A stretch of DNA of 38,458 nt, taken from contig MSJH02000744.1 in assembly GCA_001931875.2 (NCBI GenBank), positions 1-38,458 on the forward strand. Direction: 5' to 3'. Each line of letters opens with the position of its first letter. Within the stretch, counting starts at the first letter, position 1. Under the pieces are notes generated by a model that was not told where the DNA came from, searched no databases, and saw only the letters and a program-made list of their open reading frames with translations. Below, one piece after another: positions 33,437 through 38,458 of the stretch. Origin of the DNA: Byssochlamys sp. IMV 00236 (lineage: Eukaryota; Ascomycota; Eurotiomycetes; Eurotiales; Thermoascaceae). The position numbers were made by a program, and so were the translations under genes.

Positions 33437-33959
33437 ATGTTAATTAGTAACCAAGGCAACCCAAACAAGATAAAAAGAGACTCTGTGCTTGGTAAAAAAA
33501 AAAAAAGGATATACATATATAAATATGCTTATGATTATGTCTTTAGCATACATTACAGTCACTGTAGATACATTATTACCGTGTTCAAACTGCAAAGATC
33601 AACAAAGAATTTTACCTCCTTTAAATGAGTTTGTCAATAGCTTTATAGAGAAATCCAAGTTACCTATACCCATCTTATTGATCACCCTTCTTTATCTGAC
33701 GCGACTCAAGACCAAATTGCCTTCCACAGCCAAGGGTGCTTACGATACACCCTATCGATTATTTCTTGCTTCTGTCCTCACCAGTTCTAAATATCTCTCT
33801 GATCTCAATTCATTGACAAGTATACGTGTTTGTGAAATGATTCAACGACAATACAGTGTACGAGAGATAAACAGCATGGAGCGAAGTTTCTTGAGTTTAC
33901 TCAGCTACGATCTTCGGGTCACCGCAGATCAATTACAGGAATTAAATAAATCGCTTTGA
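33437..33959 (+). CDS. Pho85-type (Pcl) cyclin
   Basis: Small cyclin-box protein of the Pcl1/2-like group that activates a Pho85/Cdk5-type kinase. The preferred model uses exon 33437-33491, an intron with a poly-A-rich start and acceptor at 33545-33546, and exon 33547-33959, giving 155 residues; an unspliced start at ATG 33524 would give 145 and cannot be excluded. The cyclin box runs through FVNSFIEKSKLPIPILLITLLYL, LASVLTSSKYLSD (the Lys that contacts the kinase) and YSVREINSMERSFLSLLSYDLRV (the matching Glu), all diagnostic of Pcl cyclins. Apart from a short N-terminus there is little outside the box, so it is a minimal member. Hydrophobic runs belong to the cyclin helices, not membrane segments. 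Confidence 0.85.
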
Positions 33960-34191
33960 CAATTTTTTTTTTCTCAAGGGCGAAATAACAGTAGCCCGGG
34001 GCCGCCAGTGGCCGGCTAGAAATTTTTTTTTTGGTTTAAAAATTATTGCAGGAGCCACACAGAGAAAAGGAAAAGCACGCAGGCAGGTCGGTTTGCCCCC
34101 CAAAAAAACCATCCCTCCAGTCGCTTTCTCTTTCTGCTCTTCTTTCTTTTTTATATTTTTTCTCCTCCTCTTTTTTCTTTTATTAGAACTT

Positions 34192-34856
34192 ATGCCAACT
34201 GAAAATAATAACCACGCAGAAAAGGCTCAAGAGGTAAATATAGTTGTTTATAAAATAAACTAAACTAAACAAAGTTTCTGTTCATCAGCTTCACAAAGCT
34301 ATTGACCAATTAGCTGGTAGTCTTCACCACTTTGCTGATCTCCTATTTGGTGCCACCGCTTCTCCAGTTGTTGATACCAAGACAGTCAAAAAGAAGGCCG
34401 AAAAGGATCCTAACGCCCCTAAGCGTAACTTGTCTAGCTATATGCTCTATACCCAAGCTGTACGCCCCAAGGTCGCTGCTGAACATCCTAATATGAAGGC
34501 TATTGAAATAGCTAAACTTGTAGGTGAGATGTGGAACAAATTATCAGAGAAGGAAAAGATGGCAAGTATAATATTCAAAGCATACGCGTTTTCTTTGCGA
34601 CTGTGAGTATTAATCTATGTCTATATAGCCTTTTATAATGCAAGCTGAAAAGGAAAAGCAGCGTTTCGAAAAGGAAAACGCTTCTTACAAAACTACCTTG
34701 TCTCACGCAGAGGAGAATGTTACGGCAAAGCGTAAGGAAAGTCCTGTTGAAGAACAGCCAGAAAAGAAGACCAAGAAGAATAAGAAGGAAAAGCATGCTC
34801 ACAAGTCTGAAAAGTCTAATGGCTCTACTGATAAAAAGTCCAAGAAAAAGAATTAA
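34192..34856 (+). CDS. HMG-box chromatin protein with basic tail
   Basis: Non-sequence-specific DNA-bending protein, probably nuclear. Exons 34192-34233, 34289-34561 and 34629-34856 give 180 residues. After an N-terminal helical part (QELHKAIDQLAGSLHHFADL) comes one HMG box: DPNAPKRNLSSYMLYTQ, VAAEHPNMKAIEIAKLVGEMW and LSEKEKMPFIMQAEKEKQRF, matching Nhp6/HMGB type boxes. The C-terminal tail of about 60 residues is Lys/Glu-rich and looks disordered, with several possible nuclear localisation signals. The second intron starts with GC (ATG|GCAAGT); the nearby GT donor one codon later would lead to an early stop, so the GC donor is well supported. The leader contains a G+C-rich patch (33993-34018) and long CT-rich tracts. 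Confidence 0.92.
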
Positions 34857-35645
34857 GCAAAAGGAAATTGAAATAAATTATGATAATAAAAAAAAGTGTG
34901 CGGTTTTAAATCAAAGTGATAAAAAGCAATACTACTTAAAATTAAGGCAGTCGGATAACGAGATCGACATGATCATTATAAGTTATGCACATCATACACT
35001 TGTGTGATTTCAGATGTGGCTTATTATTCGGTAATATCAACACATAGTGCTTCTATTGCCGAATTATACATTCAACAACGCGTGATCTTTTACAAAATTA
35101 CTGGGTAAATAGGATCGCCTTAGTCCCAGGCCATATATAAGTAAGGACTGGTCGTACTAATTAAAGTCAGAGGTACCTCCCCCCTAAGGTTATATTACTC
35201 TATAATACAAAATGCCGTTCTTGTTTTAATATTTTTAACGCTCATAATAAAAGAAGCTTTTATAAAAATATGCTACACTATTGTAACCAGATACTTTTTT
35301 CTTTCTGAAGAGTATATACACTAATCCACCAATGTGATAAAAGAGAGAGAGAGAGAGGAGGCACTCGCTTAAATTAAAAGTGAAGCTATACAACTAACTC
35401 ATTTTTTAAATATAATAGAATGTAATAAAGTAAACTTGAGTGAGAGTTTTGTTATATCGTATTAAAATCTGGTGTTAAAGACTCTTAAAGCGATAACAGG
35501 CGTTGTAAATCTACATGATGCTCGTTATCACCGCACAAAGATAGCATACTTTTGATATGAAAATTGCCGTTCAGTTTACCGCTTTAGATATATAAGTATG
35601 AGTGCTTTTGTTACTATTATTCATTTCTGGCCAGGTCTATACGCA
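34857..35645. other. Intergenic region before the AAAP transporter
   Basis: 789 nt, AT-rich, with a (GA)n run at about 35343-35357 and no supported gene. In-frame codons from 35598 extend the transporter upstream and could be an alternative start; see that entry. Confidence 0.5.
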
Positions 35646-37131
35646 ATGTCTAAATCGGCACCTGCTTCTCTTTACATGTGCTCGGCTAGTGTCAATCTCG
35701 AGACTAGAGAAGAAAAAGAGAGTATAGTGGAAGGGCTTGAAGATGGTGCTGATAAGAATGACAAGGTCGATCTAAATGAAAAGGGTCATGTATCGAATAC
35801 ATCAACACTGTTTAGTATTATGTAATGTGTCGAATATCACTTTCACGAGAGATGTTATCTTATGTATTCTATAGATGTGTTGTCGCTGGTACAGGTATTC
35901 TAGCCATTGCTCATGCTTTAAGTCGATCAGGATGGATTGGGCTGCTATTTTTATTTACTAGCGCTGTCATGTCTCACTACACTGGCGTCTTACTCATTCG
36001 ATGTCTTTATGCCATACCGTAAGTAGTTCTTTATTTGATTCTTTTCTTTTTACTTACAACTTTGTAGTGGCAAAAGACTCACAGGTTATGCAGATATCGG
36101 ATACGCTGCCTTTGGTAAGCCAGGTAGTATCATCGGTTTCCTCTTTTCTCAGCTCATGCTCTTTCTTACACCCACCATTTACATTATGATGGCGAGTGAA
36201 AACCTGTCGCAGATCCTGATGGATTATGAGCTCGTCTGGTTTCATCGTAGGACGTGTGTCTGGATGCTTTGTATCTTGGTTGGTATTCCTTTCTTTTGTG
36301 TTCGGCACATGAAGGATGTTTCATATCTCAGGCAACCTACTCAAACCAAAGTGCTTATAAAAAGCTGTGATAGACACAGATACCAATAGTGACATATAAA
36401 ACTAATATATGCTTTTCTATAGCTTTGTTGCTTCAATGGCCACTGTCTGTTTTATACTGATCGTTTGTGTTATAAGTGATATGAAGAAAGCACCCGGTGC
36501 GAACCATGCAGTGGTCGTACCGCAGAACCTGCCAATGACCTTCAGTACCTTTAGTTTTTCGTATTGCGGCCATGTCATCTACCCTCACTTGGAGCAGTCT
36601 ATGCGGATGCCAAAACGTTGGCCTCAGGTTCTTTTGGTCTCAACATGTACAATCAGCTTGTTTTACTTTACAATAGGCTGTATTGGCTATTGGGTCTACG
36701 GCGATCAAGTAGAATCACCCATCTACGCCAGTTTGCCTAGTAATGCAGCTCAGCACGTTGCCATGCTAGTCATGACTCTACATGTCCTATTAACAGTTCC
36801 CTTTTATCTCTATGTCTTCACCTTACCTTTTGAAGGACAGCGACGACAAAAATGGAAAAGGCTGATGATGCGAGCAGCAGAAATGGTTGGTTGCGGCCTA
36901 GTTGCCATATTAGTGCCATTTCGATTCTCTGATCTCATGAACTTGGTCGGTACATTGGTGACTGATATCTTGACTTTTGTTCTTCCCACCTTGTTCTATA
37001 TCAAACTGAAGCCTCAGCTACAATGGTATGACTGGATGATGTGTCTATTGACAGTGAGCATGGGCATCTTTTGCGGTGCGTTTGGTACATTGGATGCAAT
37101 TCAAGTGATGATGAGCCACGTGACACATTGA
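35646..37131 (+). CDS. Amino-acid transporter, AAAP/Avt type
   Basis: Multi-pass transporter of the auxin/amino-acid permease family; fungal members often sit on the vacuole. Exons 35646-35821, 35875-36018, 36068-36331 and 36423-37131 give 430 residues; an in-frame ATG at 35598 would add 16. About 58 hydrophilic residues (EEKESIVEGLEDGADKND) precede the first membrane helix, CVVAGTGILAIAHALSRSGW, the family's conserved start (GxGxLxxP/A). GYADIGYAAFGKPG and FSFSYCGHVIYPHLEQSM are further family signatures. About ten to eleven hydrophobic helices follow. The third intron would need a GC donor (CAG|GCAACC) to keep phase into SFVASMATVC; no GT donor in phase was found. Substrate unknown. Confidence 0.88.
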
Positions 37132-37238
37132 CCTGCATTTTTTTTTAGGCTGCATGAATGAAACGAAATAATAAAAAGAGAAAGCCGTTTCTTTGAATTC
37201 TTTTTTTTTTTTTTCCCTTAATCTATTTTCTTTCTAAA

Positions 37239-37478
37239 ATGATAAACCTTGAACCTATGCTACTTAAAGCGATGAAACAAGTTCAACCAGAACTTGTAAA
37301 TAAAACACCAATGATTACTACTAATGTACCAAGGTTAACCTGCGTTAAAACGGGGCTTAAACCAGCAAATAAACATGAGTCAGTTGATAGGGTTTTCAAT
37401 ACTTTACTCTATAAATCGACACATATCCATCAACCTTCCAATATTGAAAAGTACTTTGATGAGTCTCAATTCGCATGA
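37239..37478 (+). CDS. Small hypothetical protein, 79 residues
   Basis: Intronless frame with an ATG at 37239 just downstream of T-rich/CT-rich leader sequence and a possible polyadenylation signal (AATAAATAAAG) shortly after the stop. The composition is mixed and protein-like (MINLEPMLLKAMKQVQPEL at the start, VFNTLLYKS, IEKYFDESQFA at the end), unlike the low-complexity shadows nearby. There is no signal peptide, membrane segment or recognised domain. It fills the 0.4-kb gap between two genes on the same strand. It may be a real lineage-specific small protein or a chance frame. Confidence 0.45.
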   Translation: MINLEPMLLKAMKQVQPELVNKTPMITTNVPRLTCVKTGLKPANKHESVDRVFNTLLYKSTHIHQPSNIEKYFDESQFA

Positions 37479-37575
37479 AAATTAAATATTTTTTATGTTT
37501 GTAAATAAATAAAGACATGTCACATGACACCTTTTGTACATTTGGAAACTTTTCTGCTTTTATTTTAATTTTTAT

Positions 37576-38118
37576 ATGGTTTTCCGCTTGATATATTTTA
37601 TCGTAAGGTTACATTATCTACAGTTTCATCCTTGTTATGCTACATATAAGGCTATTAAATCCAATCAGGAACAACAATTTCGTTCACTCTTGATCTTTTG
37701 GGTATCCTGCTTGTCCTTTTTAGCTATTGAATCTTTTACTGACTTCTTTTTGAGTTGGTAAGTGATGATACAAAATTACATTTTATTTATTCACCTAGTC
37801 TTTAGGTTACCCCTTTATGTTCATTTGAAGCTTATTTTCGTGGTATGGCTCATACTACCCCAAACACAGGGCAGCAATGTATTCTATTATCATTCTATAC
37901 AACCCTTCTTTGATCAACATGGACATACAATTGACAGTATACAACATACATCAACTTCCATCGCCGCTTCGTTGTTAAGGAAAACGAGTCATCCTATTCA
38001 AAAAGAGCAAGAATCCTTCCTTTCTTCGGTCTGGTCAAAAGTACCTCAGGGTGATAAATGGACATCTTTTATACCATCGTGGGTTTGGAACGATAAGGAC
38101 AACGATAAAAGACAATAA
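37576..38118 (+). CDS. REEP/Yop1 (TB2/DP1/HVA22) family ER-shaping protein
   Basis: Membrane-hairpin protein that curves ER tubules or links ER to traffic. Exons 37576-37757 and 37806-38118 give 164 residues. The core matches the family: FHPCYATYKAIKS, LIFWVSCLSFLAIESFTDFF, then SWLPLYVHLKLIFVVWLILPQTQGSNVFYYHSIQPFFDQHG (quoted here only in outline), the PQT-G-Y order being diagnostic. The region after the hairpins is polar and ends in WVWNDKDNDKRQ. The N-terminus lacks the helix preceding the hairpins in yeast Yop1, so it is nearer the shorter HVA22/REEP1-4 layout. The ATG at 37576 is the first in frame with a normal context. Confidence 0.9.
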
Positions 38119-38458
38119 TAAAACATTTCTTTATATTCTCTTTATTATCTTTCTTGACCGTCAAAAAGTCAGCAAGTTCCAAGTGACATAAAAGTAACCA
38201 TATGCTTTTCAAATTGGGAAAAAAAGGAGGGCAAACAAACAAATAAGGCAAGTCAAGTAAATACAGAGAAAACATCGCAAACATCATTGCCCTGCTTCAA
38301 ATTTACTGAAAGAGTACTTAGATGAGATTACTCTTTTCCTTTAAAACATTCAGTCAGATTAGATGTACTGTATTTTTATTAATTATTGACATTAATTTTA
38401 TAAAATGTTGTCATAAAATAAAAAAATTATTTGCGTAAAAAGACGACAAAGAAAAATA
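38119..38458. other. AT-rich right end, no gene seen
   Basis: Sequence after the REEP/Yop1 stop. It begins with AATAAAAC, a likely polyadenylation signal, and contains no supported frame or RNA. Confidence 0.5.

Overview
The window is nuclear DNA of an early-diverging filamentous fungus, most likely a Mucorales-type mould of the Rhizopus/Mucor kind. The evidence is an AT-rich genome (coding DNA clearly richer in G+C than the spacers), genes cut by many short introns (about 50-70 nt, GTAAGT-like donors, pyrimidine/TAG acceptors), closely spaced genes on both strands, and a mix of typical fungal genes (RNR small subunit, Pcl-type cyclin, Sec14-like protein, YAT-type permease) with genes better known from animals (UVSSA, an LTA4H-type aminopeptidase). 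All exon models were built by hand from splice signals, reading phase and protein-family conservation. Except for the first gene, which is cut by the window edge, every multi-exon model closes in phase from start to stop.

Layout. 1-5.3 kb: a partial aldo/keto reductase (-), an LTA4H-type zinc aminopeptidase (+) and a convergent amino-acid permease (-). 5.3-8.25 kb: no intact gene; it holds a broken Cys-containing protein remnant (-) and a G+C-richer island with broken frames. 8.26-16.5 kb: a dense block with UVSSA (+), a xylose-reductase-type AKR (+), epsilon-COP (+), DAD1/OST2 (+), a SigF-like NTF2-domain protein (-) and TFIIF beta (-). 16.5-23.4 kb: a 6.8-kb AT-rich gene desert with only degenerate frames, ended by a tRNA-Ile(AAT) gene (-). 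24.0-38.1 kb: XPD/RAD3 helicase (+), cysteinyl-tRNA synthetase (+), ribonucleotide reductase small subunit (-, convergent with CysRS), a divergent Sec14-like lipid-transfer protein with a Thr-rich tail (+), a Pcl-type cyclin (+), an HMG-box protein (+), an AAAP-type amino-acid transporter (+), a small ORF (+) and a REEP/Yop1-family ER protein (+).

How the genes relate. Most are housekeeping genes with their own promoters; nothing suggests an operon or a metabolic cluster. There is a functional echo: UVSSA (recruits TFIIH to stalled RNA polymerase II), XPD (a TFIIH helicase) and TFIIF beta (RNA polymerase II initiation) lie within 18 kb, but this may be chance. The RNR/Sec14 divergent promoter carries an MluI cell-cycle box. 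Three introns appear to use GC-AG splice sites.

I found no convincing previously undescribed multi-gene system. The items most worth a second look are the gene desert (possible centromere or replication element), the G+C-rich relic island, the decayed frames and the conserved TFIIH-binding motif in the fungal UVSSA.
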